Source: a virus
IMG/VR virus record: IMGVR_UViG_3300027733_000039
Span: 1 to 64,000 of that record
Direction: 5' to 3' (one strand)
Length of the DNA stretch: 64,000 nt
Both the position numbers and the translations under genes were made by a program. Positions 9,061 to 16,794 of this stretch are shown here, piece after piece (the stretch's first letter is position 1; every line of letters begins with the position of its first letter). Below the pieces are notes generated by a model. The model had not been told where the DNA came from. It ran no database searches and worked only from the letters and a program-made list of their open reading frames with translations.

Positions 9061-10093
9061 AACACCATGGCACCTTCAAGAGTACAAGAAGGCGCTTACT
9101 GCTAAAGGTAAGGTTGTGCCTCTCGTACAAGGTTTGCTTATTCAGCAACGCCTTGATTCCAACCGTGATACTCTGCATCTGCACCCTAGTGAAATCTCTA
9201 AAAAAGATTGGTGCCCACGCTCATCTTGGTACACCATCAAAGGCTACAAAGGCATTGAAGACAAGTTTGGCTTTCAGCGTTTAAACGTATTTGCTGAAGG
9301 TCATTCCATCCACTCCAAGTGGCAGAACTGGATTAAAGACTTAGGTTTTCTTAAAGGTATGTGGCAGTGCTCAAGTACTGTGTGTAACCACAAGTGGGAA
9401 GACACCTCCCCTAAAGCCTGCCCAAGTTGCGGTATCCCTTATCCGCTATATCGGGAAGTGCCCGTCACTAATGAATACCATCGGATCCTTGGACATGCTG
9501 ACGGTATTGTGGACACAGGTAAAGAGCCACCATTCTTGATTGAACTAAAGAGTGTGGGCGCTGGCACCGTGCGTTACGAAAGTTATGACATCTTTAAAGA
9601 TGCTGACGGCAACCCCGATGAGATGTGGAAGCGCATTAGGCAACCCTTCCCGTCACATGTCCGACAAGCCATGCTCTACATGTACTGCACGGGCATACAC
9701 ACCATGGTTTTTATCTATGAATGGAAAGCCACCCAGGACGTAAAAGAGTTTGTAGTGCATTTCCAGCAAGAGTTAGTAGATCCTATTTTGACCGCTTGCG
9801 AAACGGTTACCAAGGCGCTAGATTCATCTATCCCACCTATGCGTCCTGCATGGGTGAACGATTCAGACCACAAAACATGCAAGACATGCCCACACAAAAA
9901 GACATGCTGGAAGGAAGACAATGACAACACGAACTATTACACGACCAGAGCCACTGACACAGACAACACCGACACAATCACAATCACAAACGACAGCGCA
10001 AGCGCAGTTCAGCAAGAAGTTCACACTGCCACCACGCCCGACATCGGAGATTCCACAGTTACCCGAATACCTGGACGAGTTATCCGACGCTGA
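9053..10093 (+). CDS. Cas4/RecB-like PD-(D/E)XK exonuclease with Fe-S cysteines
   Basis: 346 residues. Catalytic-type motifs are HADGIVD and FLIELKSV. A cysteine near residue 54 (DWCPRSS) and the late group CKTCPHKKTC match the four-cysteine iron-sulfur site of Cas4/AddB-type nucleases. An extra zinc ribbon (CSSTVCNHK...CPSCG) is inserted in the first half. It would resect DNA ends for RecA. The last 57 residues, after the Fe-S motif, are low-complexity (Thr, Asp, Asn) and lie entirely over the start of the next gene in another frame. Confidence 0.72.
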   Translation: MTETPWHLQEYKKALTAKGKVVPLVQGLLIQQRLDSNRDTLHLHPSEISKKDWCPRSSWYTIKGYKGIEDKFGFQRLNVFAEGHSIHSKWQNWIKDLGFLKGMWQCSSTVCNHKWEDTSPKACPSCGIPYPLYREVPVTNEYHRILGHADGIVDTGKEPPFLIELKSVGAGTVRYESYDIFKDADGNPDEMWKRIRQPFPSHVRQAMLYMYCTGIHTMVFIYEWKATQDVKEFVVHFQQELVDPILTACETVTKALDSSIPPMRPAWVNDSDHKTCKTCPHKKTCWKEDNDNTNYYTTRATDTDNTDTITITNDSASAVQQEVHTATTPDIGDSTVTRIPGRVIRR

Positions 10094-10457
10094 ACTTATG
10101 TCCCTTTACGGGGAACTCATGGCGTGGGTTTCTTACGCTAAAGCCGAGTTAGTTACAGCAGAGATTGACGAAGAGCGCCAAGCCAACAACTGCCGCATCA
10201 TTGAAGCACAGATACTGATCGGTCAATGGGGAGATAACGCTAAAGGTGACACCGTCACACTTGCTAAAGCACGCCGTGATGTTGACCCCCGTGTGATTGA
10301 GCAACAAGAAGCGCACCTCACTACTCGTGCTTACCGCAAGATGGTGGATTCAGTATTTGAAAGATGTGAGCGAAGCGCCCAAGTGCTCTCCCGAGAACTT
10401 AGTAGACGTATCAGTGTGGCTCCACAAGAGCGCCGTCAAGCCCGTTACCTCCCATGA
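9921..10457 (+). CDS. Hypothetical protein overprinting the Cas4-like gene
   Basis: 178 residues. GGAAG lies just before the ATG at 9921. The first 57 residues (Thr/Gln/Pro rich) are read in a different frame from the C-terminal tail of the preceding nuclease, an overlap of 173 bases. Residues 60-178 are helical and charged and look like the structured part. No family recognised. It ends 4 bases into the next gene. Confidence 0.6.
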   Translation: MTTRTITRPEPLTQTTPTQSQSQTTAQAQFSKKFTLPPRPTSEIPQLPEYLDELSDAELMSLYGELMAWVSYAKAELVTAEIDEERQANNCRIIEAQILIGQWGDNAKGDTVTLAKARRDVDPRVIEQQEAHLTTRAYRKMVDSVFERCERSAQVLSRELSRRISVAPQERRQARYLP

Positions 10458-11239
10458 CCATTGCCCTTCTTCAACATCAATACCTTGGGCACATCCCCCC
10501 AACGCCTTTGGTGCCTGTGTTATCGGATTCGGTTACACCTACAGCACATGAACTTTTGTTCAATATTGCTCATGTCCTTGGGCACCCCGTTGGGTACCTG
10601 CAAGAACAGCAAGGAAGTATTGTTCAAAACATTCTTCCAAATCAAAAAACCGAGTATTCACAGATTTCTACATCTTCTAAAATCAATTTAGATTTGCATA
10701 CTGAAACATGCTTTCATCCATATCTTCCAGACTACGTTTTACTCTTGTGTTTACGAGGTGACCCTGCTGCTGCAACCACTTACGCTGATATTGAAGACAT
10801 ACTTCCTGATCTAAGCGCCGACTGCATACACCTACTTAAACAACCTTGGTTCCGCACATCTGTTGATGAAAGTTTTAGAACTAACGGAGAACCAGACCAA
10901 CCAAAAGATATTGCCATTTTGTACGAACGTCCAGATGGTACTCACCAACTAAAATACGATAAATCTGTCATGGTAGGACTTTGGAAAGATGCTGTTGGTG
11001 CACTAGAAGAACTAAACAAAGCCATTGAGAAGCACACCAAAGAAGTTATCCTTCAAACAGGAGACTTACTTATCATTGACAACGCTACAACTGTGCATGG
11101 ACGCAAACCTTTTCAAGCCCGTTATGACGGGACAGACCGCTGGCTACAACGTGTTCTCGTGCGTAAAAGTGTTAAGAATATGCCTCACAAACATTGCACA
11201 AAAACAGGTTACCTAATCATTACTAAATACACGGAGTAG
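10454..11239 (+). CDS. Clavaminate synthase/AsnO-like Fe(II)/2-oxoglutarate oxygenase
   Basis: 261 residues. The TauD/clavaminate-synthase fold is indicated by H82-T-E84 in LDLHTETCFHP, the distal His H215 in ATTVHGRKPF, and the 2-oxoglutarate arginine in DGTDRWLQRVLV (R229). The block VLLLCLRGDP after HxE and the GRxPFxARYDGxDRW block are what I associate with free-amino-acid hydroxylases such as AsnO and VioC. It would hydroxylate a small substrate, possibly Arg or Asn; the substrate is inference. Coupled to the preceding gene by ATGA. Confidence 0.78.
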   Translation: MTIALLQHQYLGHIPPTPLVPVLSDSVTPTAHELLFNIAHVLGHPVGYLQEQQGSIVQNILPNQKTEYSQISTSSKINLDLHTETCFHPYLPDYVLLLCLRGDPAAATTYADIEDILPDLSADCIHLLKQPWFRTSVDESFRTNGEPDQPKDIAILYERPDGTHQLKYDKSVMVGLWKDAVGALEELNKAIEKHTKEVILQTGDLLIIDNATTVHGRKPFQARYDGTDRWLQRVLVRKSVKNMPHKHCTKTGYLIITKYTE

Positions 11240-11241
11240 AT

Positions 11242-11418
11242 ATGTCCGAACACGAAATGCCACTAAGTGAAACTGTCCGCCTTATGGCTGATGTTATAAG
11301 AGAAGGAAAAGGCAGAGTGCAAGTTAATTTTGAGCCATCCTTCCTCTACGAAATTGCTAATGTCTTGTCACATTACGAAGATTGGGAATGGGAGTTTGGT
11401 AATGGGAAACAAGAATAA
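11242..11418 (+). CDS. Small hypothetical protein, 58 residues
   Basis: Starts MSEHEMPLSETVRLMADVIR, 2 nt after the oxygenase stop, with GGAG 6 nt upstream. It ends inside the next gene, overlapping it by 17 bases. Acidic with a Trp-rich C-terminus (EDWEWEFG). No family recognised. The two-sided packing and good ribosome site support a real gene. Confidence 0.55.
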   Translation: MSEHEMPLSETVRLMADVIREGKGRVQVNFEPSFLYEIANVLSHYEDWEWEFGNGKQE

Positions 11419-11767
11419 AGCCAAAGGTACTTCCTATGAGGTCCTGGTTCGTGATCACTTCATCACTAACGGTTTTCCCAATACTCACAGGACAGCCCTT
11501 GCAGGTGGTCTAGATGCTGGAGACTTGCATGGAATACAGCGACCAGACACTCAAAGGAAAGTTTGCGTTCAGTGCAAGAATGACAAGTCCTTCAATATCA
11601 GTGGGTGGCTCAACGATACTGTAGAACAAGCAAAGCGCTTAAATGACGCTGTTCCTGCGCTGGTTGTGAAGAGGAAAGGTAAAGGGGAAAAAGCACTGGG
11701 TGATTCGTACGTTGTGATGCGTTTAGATGACCTGATTGAACTCTTAAAGGAAGCAAACTACTCCTAA
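11402..11767 (+). CDS. PD-(D/E)XK endonuclease, resolvase-like
   Basis: 121 residues from the ATG at 11402; the in-frame codons before it belong to the previous gene's territory. GTSYEVLVRDHF, LAGGLDAGDLHG and VCVQCKN give the E...D...(Q/E)xK arrangement of small phage and archaeal Holliday-junction resolvases and restriction-like nucleases. It would cut branched or double-stranded DNA. It is the last gene of the replication operon and is followed by a 45-base gap. Confidence 0.62.
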   Translation: MGNKNKAKGTSYEVLVRDHFITNGFPNTHRTALAGGLDAGDLHGIQRPDTQRKVCVQCKNDKSFNISGWLNDTVEQAKRLNDAVPALVVKRKGKGEKALGDSYVVMRLDDLIELLKEANYS

Positions 11768-11812
11768 ACTTTGTGAACAATATAAATACCTTGTTCTATT
11801 AGGAGTCCTACA

Positions 11813-12103
11813 ATGTCACAAGAATTACATACACCTATTGACGATATCTTAAAAGTCTCAGGAAGTAGTAACCCACAAAGTGTTGGTTCTATTCTTGCTC
11901 GTGCGGTAAACGCAGGACAAGCACCTAAGATGCGTGCTATCGGCGCCAGCGCTGTTAATCAAGCAGCCAAAGCAGCAGCAATCGCCCGAGGCTTTGTTGC
12001 TCCACGTGGTGTTGATCTTACTTATATTATTGGCTTTGATGATATTATTGGAGACAACGGAGAAGCCATTTCGGCTATCTCATTTAAACCAATCGTGAGG
12101 TAG
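11813..12103 (+). CDS. SpoVS-like protein
   Basis: 96 residues. The core KVSGSSNPQSVGSILARAV, then AIGASAVNQAAKAAAIARGF and VAPRGVDLTYI matches the stage V sporulation protein S family over almost its whole length. SpoVS has an Alba-like fold and affects sporulation and septation in Bacillus; its biochemical role is not settled. The N-terminal 15 residues are additional. TAGGAG precedes the ATG by about 8 nt. It starts a new gene block after the replication operon. Possible roles are nucleic-acid binding or changing host septation, both inferred. Confidence 0.82.
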   Translation: MSQELHTPIDDILKVSGSSNPQSVGSILARAVNAGQAPKMRAIGASAVNQAAKAAAIARGFVAPRGVDLTYIIGFDDIIGDNGEAISAISFKPIVR

Positions 12104-12105
12104 TG

Positions 12106-12720
12106 ATGGCTCGTAAAGACCACTTTAATGCTGGCACCTCAGCAGCACCCTCTTTCAAAATTTGGGACATGCCAAACATGTCACGAGGCAGTGAAGAACC
12201 TACAGAGAAAATAGTTCCTGAAGTACATACTCCTGCACGAGCACCTGGAACTAACGGTCCAGATGACAAAGGTTACGAAGCAAAACTCACCAGCAGTGTA
12301 AAGATAGAGAGCAGTAAACCTATGACTGTCCGCCGTCTTGGCGAAGTAGGCAGTGTTCGTATTGCTCTCCGACAACCAAACTCAAACGCAGTTGAGGAAC
12401 TTGCAGGGGAAGGGATAACTGACCGTAACCCTGAAAAAACGCACCCATACGCCATTGGATCTGGTACACAACTTAGCCCCGAAGATGGGCAAGCCCGCCT
12501 AGATGCTTACTTCACAGAACGTGACGTTTCACTTGCAGCAGAGAAGAGCAAGAAGGCAAAAGCACGAACACAAGCCCGTGCTGCACGAAAACAAGAACTA
12601 TTACCTAATGCAAAGCCTTCCAAGCGAACAAAGCGGATTGCTAACCCTATGGTGGCAACAGGTGAATACCCTAAACCTACTATTCCTAATCCTAAAGCGC
12701 CAAAACGCAAAGAGAAGTAA
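12106..12720 (+). CDS. Hypothetical basic protein
   Basis: 204 residues from the ATG at 12106, 2 nt after the SpoVS-like stop. The middle contains TVRRLGEVGSVRIALRQPNS; the C-terminal 60 residues are strongly basic (Lys/Arg/Pro) and likely disordered or nucleic-acid binding. No family recognised. Confidence 0.55.
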   Translation: MARKDHFNAGTSAAPSFKIWDMPNMSRGSEEPTEKIVPEVHTPARAPGTNGPDDKGYEAKLTSSVKIESSKPMTVRRLGEVGSVRIALRQPNSNAVEELAGEGITDRNPEKTHPYAIGSGTQLSPEDGQARLDAYFTERDVSLAAEKSKKAKARTQARAARKQELLPNAKPSKRTKRIANPMVATGEYPKPTIPNPKAPKRKEK

Positions 12721-12722
12721 CT

Positions 12723-12890
12723 ATGGCTTCCAAGAAGAAGCCTCGTAAGCCCTCAGTAGGGCGTACTCCTGCACAACACACTGGCGAGCGTAATGGTGCT
12801 CGTTACCACCTTCATCCAATTGAACCAACTGGAGGAGGTACAATGGGGGGTCTACTTAGTCCAAGTGGACAAGGTCAGGTGGGCGTGTGA
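12723..12890 (+). CDS. Small basic hypothetical protein, 55 residues
   Basis: Begins MASKKKPRKPSVGRTP, 2 nt after the previous stop, and its TGA overlaps the GTG of the next gene. Rich in Lys, Arg, Pro and Gly with no hydrophobic core, so probably unstructured. The tight packing supports it as a gene. Confidence 0.5.
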   Translation: MASKKKPRKPSVGRTPAQHTGERNGARYHLHPIEPTGGGTMGGLLSPSGQGQVGV

Positions 12891-13378
12891 GTAAGAATAC
12901 TTTTACATCATGGATGAGTCCTTCGGCACCCCCAGGCGGAAACACGCAAGGTGAGTTTGGTCCATCACCTGTATTTCGCAATCAAAAAGACTGGCAACTC
13001 TCGGGGTACCAGACAGGCGCTGACACACAGTATCCAGACGGATACCTAGGAACGATGTCGGCTAACCGCCGACAAGACAAGATCCTTGGCTCATTGAGCC
13101 GTATGAATGCTCGTCAGTACTCCCGTGGTGTGCACAAAGGTGAACGGATTAATGCGGGCGATTACATCTGGCCCGATGAGTTTAACTTGTACACTGGACT
13201 TCAATTACAAGCACAAGGTAAGAAGTTTGCCCCACCTGGAGCCGAGCCTATTCGGCTTACCAATGACGGCAAAGTCGGACCTCGTGGCATTTCCCGTGAC
13301 CAAAAGCGTGATGAGGCAACAGAGTTAAGCCTTCAGCGCCAGTCACAACTTAAATCACTAGCACCACCTTGGAGATAA
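12887..13378 (+). CDS. Hypothetical protein
   Basis: 163 residues, GTG start overlapping the previous stop. GGAGG lies near 12833, too far to be its own ribosome site, so translation is probably coupled. Rich in Gln, Gly, Pro and Arg; includes SANRRQDKILGSLSRMNARQ. No family recognised. Confidence 0.5.
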   Translation: MSKNTFTSWMSPSAPPGGNTQGEFGPSPVFRNQKDWQLSGYQTGADTQYPDGYLGTMSANRRQDKILGSLSRMNARQYSRGVHKGERINAGDYIWPDEFNLYTGLQLQAQGKKFAPPGAEPIRLTNDGKVGPRGISRDQKRDEATELSLQRQSQLKSLAPPWR

Positions 13379-13381
13379 CTC

Positions 13382-13612
13382 ATGGCTGACGGACTTAAAA
13401 ACTACCGAACCTACACGGGCGAAGGCGAAGAGCCTTCAGAGAATACCTACGAAGTACAGTCACGTAAAAATAAAGGTGGCAAGTACCAAACACACTTGAC
13501 TACTAACAAAGAAAACCAAGCCATGATGCATTACCAAGGTCGCAACGTAGGCGCTGGTTACACCAAGCGCATGATGGTTAACGGAAAACTATTCAAAAGG
13601 ACGTTTGGCTGA
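13382..13612 (+). CDS. Hypothetical protein, 76 residues
   Basis: Starts 3 nt after the previous stop. Basic and polar, with a possible short beta region (KRMMVNGKLFKRTFG) at the C-terminus. Part of the run of small basic genes from 12.1 to 16.3 kb. No function can be proposed. Confidence 0.5.
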   Translation: MADGLKNYRTYTGEGEEPSENTYEVQSRKNKGGKYQTHLTTNKENQAMMHYQGRNVGAGYTKRMMVNGKLFKRTFG

Positions 13613-13614
13613 TC

Positions 13615-13986
13615 ATGGCACGAGGTAATGAATCAGGCAGAGACCCACGCCGTAAAGTTGGTCGTGGCGATATGCGTAACTTTGGTTGGATGAGTAGTGC
13701 ACCAGCACCAACAGGTGGCATGACAATGACAGAGATGTCAGACAACCCTGCTAATCGTAGAGTAGACATTGGTTCTAAACCAGACGCAGAACGAGGCAAA
13801 GGACACGCCCCAGTAGTGGAGTTTCCAGCAGGTAATGAGCATGGTGTAAAACGCATCACGGGTCTTACAAACCATAAAACAAAGATGGGTGCGAGGCGTG
13901 CCGCTAAAGACATGGTGCGAGGTAACTCAGATCTTTTGCATAAAGATGAGTGGGGCAAAAGCCCTGAAGAGTGGGAAGTAAAGTAA
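13615..13986 (+). CDS. Hypothetical protein with MARGNESGRDPRR N-terminus
   Basis: 123 residues. The first 13 residues are identical to those of the protein at 15970, while the rest differs. The central KGHAPVVEFPAGNEHGVKRI looks folded and is followed by a basic helix (KTKMGARRAAKDMVRG). No family recognised. Starts 2 nt after the previous stop. Confidence 0.5.
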   Translation: MARGNESGRDPRRKVGRGDMRNFGWMSSAPAPTGGMTMTEMSDNPANRRVDIGSKPDAERGKGHAPVVEFPAGNEHGVKRITGLTNHKTKMGARRAAKDMVRGNSDLLHKDEWGKSPEEWEVK

Positions 13987-14255
13987 TGGCACGGGGGGTA
14001 GATTCAGGCGGTGACGGCGCACGTGTCGTAGACATGCAGGCGTGGAAGAACCGTAAGCGAGCAGAGATGATGCAAGGTCATCCATCCACAATGACTGGTG
14101 GCGGTGGTAAGAAGCCACCTAAAAAGCCAAGAACTCGTACAGGCGATGACGGTCATTATGAGAGTGCCGACGGTGGAATGTACTACAACACCAAGAATGA
14201 TGACGCTAACCCATACGGCATGAAGCGCCCTAACTCAGATTGGTACAAAGATTAA
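13986..14255 (+). CDS. Hypothetical basic protein, 89 residues
   Basis: The ATG at 13986 shares its A with the previous TAA stop. Begins MARGVDSGGDGARVVDMQAW, again the MARG start seen in neighbours. Gly- and Lys-rich centre (TGGGGKKPPKKPRTRTG) and an Asp/Asn/Tyr-rich end. Probably disordered. Confidence 0.5.
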   Translation: MARGVDSGGDGARVVDMQAWKNRKRAEMMQGHPSTMTGGGGKKPPKKPRTRTGDDGHYESADGGMYYNTKNDDANPYGMKRPNSDWYKD

Positions 14256-14257
14256 TT

Positions 14258-14662
14258 ATGGCTAGTGAATACGACGACGATCCACTTGCAAGCAGCCCAA
14301 GTCCGTCTACAAGGTCTAGTAGGCGTGGTTCATTATTTAGTGGCATGAAAGATCATGTGTCTAACGCAGTGTCACAGCACCTTCAACCACTTGCTCAAAA
14401 CACTATGGATGCGGCTAAACCTCTTGCAGAGAATGCGTGGGCTAATGCTTCAGAGTATGCAAGCAATAACCCTGACAAGGTAGAAAATATGGCAGGGAAG
14501 GCTGGTGGGTTACTTGGTGCCTCCATGGGAGGACCACTCACCGCTAAGTTAGGTAGTAAAGCAGGAAGAAAACTAGGGCGTGCGCTTTCTAAGAAGGCTC
14601 AAGAAACACAACAGACTCAGAGTGGTTCATCTGAGACCGATAACTGGGATCCGTTCTCTTAA
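14258..14662 (+). CDS. Hypothetical protein
   Basis: 134 residues from the ATG at 14258, 2 nt after the previous stop. An acidic/serine-rich N-terminus is followed by a helical Ala-rich region and a Gly-rich segment (KAGGLLGASMGGPLTAKLG) that could be a weak membrane or glycine-zipper segment. No family recognised. Confidence 0.5.
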   Translation: MASEYDDDPLASSPSPSTRSSRRGSLFSGMKDHVSNAVSQHLQPLAQNTMDAAKPLAENAWANASEYASNNPDKVENMAGKAGGLLGASMGGPLTAKLGSKAGRKLGRALSKKAQETQQTQSGSSETDNWDPFS

Positions 14663-14664
14663 AT

Positions 14665-14979
14665 ATGTCACAAAGTATTCCTAACGCCAAGCCATGGCAG
14701 TCACACACAGAGACTCTGGTTGATAACGCCTTGAGGTCGGCTATCTCTGATCCAGAGAGCATTCGCCAAATTCGCCCTAACCATCCTCACCAGTTATTTG
14801 CTCCACGAGAAGGATACGCAAAGCAAACAATGGGTATAATGGATGTGTTAAACATTGACCGCTACACAGCCTCTAACCGTTCTTGGGTTTCAGGGGCACC
14901 TGTAATGTTCCGTGATGGCACGTTTATGGAAGAGAATTTCTCTAGTTCCAGCCGATATTCAATGCAGAGTTTGGGGTAA
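14665..14979 (+). CDS. Hypothetical protein, 104 residues
   Basis: Starts 2 nt after the previous stop with ATGTCACAAAG. Mixed composition with no low-complexity tract, so probably folded. Contains REGYAKQTMGIMDVLNIDRY. No family recognised. Confidence 0.5.
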   Translation: MSQSIPNAKPWQSHTETLVDNALRSAISDPESIRQIRPNHPHQLFAPREGYAKQTMGIMDVLNIDRYTASNRSWVSGAPVMFRDGTFMEENFSSSSRYSMQSLG

Positions 14980-14981
14980 GT

Positions 14982-15731
14982 ATGGCAGACAACGATTACA
15001 TTGGCAACATCCAAGCCAACCGTTGGAACTCAATGAACCAAGGGTTCCTATCACGTACCCCTTCGTGGATGAGTAGTGATTTCAAACAAGGTTCTTCTGT
15101 CCAACAAAACCGTTACCAACCAGCAAACGCTGGTACTCGCCAATCGTGGAGTGGTGGCGAAATTAGAGACACTCGCACAGCGTCTGTTATGCCTTCGCTT
15201 TTAAAGGCTACTCGTAATATTGCTGATGCACGACGCACCAACGCAATTGACAAGGAACAGCAGGCACAAGCAGGTCAGCAATTTGCTACAAACTGGCAGA
15301 ATATGTATACACAAGGTGTGAACCAAGCAAAGATTGCACCTTTGCAACAAGCCTACCAAAACGCTTTTAAACCAGCCGCTCCTGGTCCTTCATCATCCTT
15401 GACTACAGGTGCTGGAGCAATCAATCAAAATCTTGCTCGTTGGCAAACGCCTACCCCTAAACCCAATCTCAATCCTGTGTTAACGGGGTACCAGAATGCC
15501 ATGGGTCAAGCCGCTGTTGCGCCACTAAAAAAGCAATATACAAATCCAGGCACTCCCCCACGTACTTTTAACCCAACTCCACTACAGCAACAAGCGATTA
15601 CTGGCGTACAACAAATGAAAGCAGCACGCCAACCTGCACCATCAACTAAACCAGCAAAAACCCGTGCACAAAAACGTGGAATTGCTGAAGCGGCTTTTGC
15701 TAACATTCGTCAATCTTTAGGTAACCAATAA
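14982..15731 (+). CDS. Hypothetical Gln/Ala/Pro-rich protein with internal repeat
   Basis: 249 residues. Two related segments are visible: NQAKIAPLQQAYQNAFKP near residue 120 and YQNAMGQAAVAPLKKQYTNP near residue 175. The C-terminus is basic (TRAQKRGIAEAAF). An elongated, low-complexity scaffold or virion-associated protein is possible, but nothing shows the function. Confidence 0.5.
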   Translation: MADNDYIGNIQANRWNSMNQGFLSRTPSWMSSDFKQGSSVQQNRYQPANAGTRQSWSGGEIRDTRTASVMPSLLKATRNIADARRTNAIDKEQQAQAGQQFATNWQNMYTQGVNQAKIAPLQQAYQNAFKPAAPGPSSSLTTGAGAINQNLARWQTPTPKPNLNPVLTGYQNAMGQAAVAPLKKQYTNPGTPPRTFNPTPLQQQAITGVQQMKAARQPAPSTKPAKTRAQKRGIAEAAFANIRQSLGNQ

Positions 15732-15744
15732 CTCTCATAAATGA

Positions 15745-15750
15745 TAGGAT
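15745..15750 (+). promoter_or_regulatory. Leaderless -10 promoter (TAGGAT) for the gene at 15757
   Basis: TAGGAT starts exactly 12 nt before the ATG, so transcription should begin at the start codon itself. No Shine-Dalgarno sequence lies between. One of a set of promoters with the same fixed spacing. Confidence 0.45.
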
Positions 15751-15756
15751 TGTATT

Positions 15757-15960
15757 ATGGCTGTAAATGACACTCGCTCAATGAACAATGATCTCCGCCT
15801 TGGCGCCAAGGACGGTAAGTTTAAGAGCACTACACCTAACCGTGGCGGTGACCTTGACCCAACTGACGCCAGTGTTCGTGCTATGGAACTCCAAGCACAA
15901 TACGGCGTTGTAGAGCGCACACCCTTGGCTAACGCCCCCGAAGCACATCTACACCGATAA
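15757..15960 (+). CDS. Small hypothetical protein, 67 residues
   Basis: Polar, charged protein beginning MAVNDTRSMNNDLRLGAKDG. It follows a 25-base gap with a leaderless-type -10 hexamer, so it may have its own promoter. No family recognised. Confidence 0.5.
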   Translation: MAVNDTRSMNNDLRLGAKDGKFKSTTPNRGGDLDPTDASVRAMELQAQYGVVERTPLANAPEAHLHR

Positions 15961-15969
15961 GGACTAACC

Positions 15970-16290
15970 ATGGCACGAGGTAACGAATCAGGCAGAGATC
16001 CACGCCGTCAAGTTGACCGAGCAAGTCGTGGTCTATCGGGAACAGGACAATCAGATCTTCCTAGACTTTCCCGACTAATTGCTTCCAATTTGGAAGACAA
16101 AGCCCTCAACGAAACAGTTTTCGTACCCGATTATTCGGGAGCCGTACAGTCTCGCTTGCACAATTACCGTCAAGATCGCAATGGCAGTATGCAAGATGGC
16201 GAACCTATGGATGACCTGACCAGTGACACTGCACGGGAAGTAAATGCTCGTTTTAAGAACCGTCGTAGAGGTGGAGACGGATCCTACTAA
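15970..16290 (+). CDS. Hypothetical protein with MARGNESGRDPRR N-terminus
   Basis: 106 residues. The N-terminal 13 residues repeat those of the protein at 13615. The rest includes DLPRLSRLIASNLEDKAL, a likely helix, and a basic C-terminus (NARFKNRRRGGDG). AAGGAC precedes the ATG. The repeated N-terminal peptide may be a shared targeting or assembly tag (inference). Confidence 0.5.
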   Translation: MARGNESGRDPRRQVDRASRGLSGTGQSDLPRLSRLIASNLEDKALNETVFVPDYSGAVQSRLHNYRQDRNGSMQDGEPMDDLTSDTAREVNARFKNRRRGGDGSY

Positions 16291-16301
16291 ATATGTAGTA
16301 G

Positions 16302-16320
16302 GCTTCGGCTAGACCGAAGT
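16302..16320 (+). other. Stem-loop in the leader of the gene at 16333
   Basis: CTTCGG (16303-16308) pairs with CCGAAG (16314-16319) around a CTAGA loop, with one extra G-T pair. No T-run follows, so it is not a classical terminator. It ends just before the TAGGAG ribosome site of the next gene and could affect translation or RNA stability. Confidence 0.45.
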
Positions 16321-16332
16321 TAGGAGTACAAC

Positions 16333-16794
16333 ATGGCAGCAGACGACCACCGTCTTTTAGTATGCAAGACCCACGCCGTTATGTGGAAAATGAAACCATA
16401 TGATGGACCCGCCGAGTACGACCAAGAGTTGCGTGAACTCTGTGATCGCCACAACGCACAAGTACCTGACCCGCAGAACTGTAACGCTGTCATTTATCGC
16501 ACAGACGCAGAGACCGCTAAGAAGTTGGACTCAGAGACCGCCATCAAGAGTGACTTGGCAAAGAATGATGTGTTCATTCGTGACACCCGAGACGAACTTA
16601 AAGTAGACGCTCTCAAATGCTTCAGCCGACATAACCGACCTAAAGATGGTTGCATTGACTGGTGCATTGACTCCAAAACTATTGGACGCAAGACAGGCAT
16701 CGCCAAAGACAAGAGACAGTACCTTTGCATGTATTGCCCAGCCGCCGAACACTATGCCCACCGTGAGCGCATTGAGATGGGTCTCTACGACTGA
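16333..16794 (+). CDS. Cysteine-rich hypothetical protein
   Basis: 153 residues. The C-terminal half has five cysteines in CFSRHNRPKDGCIDWCID and YLCMYCPAAEHY with nearby histidines, which suggests a bound zinc ion or Fe-S cluster. The N-terminus has another C/H pair (VCKTHAVMW). TAGGAG lies about 9 nt before the ATG. No family recognised. It is followed directly by the next gene (TGATG). Confidence 0.58.
   Translation: MAADDHRLLVCKTHAVMWKMKPYDGPAEYDQELRELCDRHNAQVPDPQNCNAVIYRTDAETAKKLDSETAIKSDLAKNDVFIRDTRDELKVDALKCFSRHNRPKDGCIDWCIDSKTIGRKTGIAKDKRQYLCMYCPAAEHYAHRERIEMGLYD

Noticed and set aside
16302-16320. Hairpin at 16302 as an intrinsic terminator
   Set aside because: No T-run follows and the next gene's ribosome site begins immediately; recorded only as a leader stem-loop.
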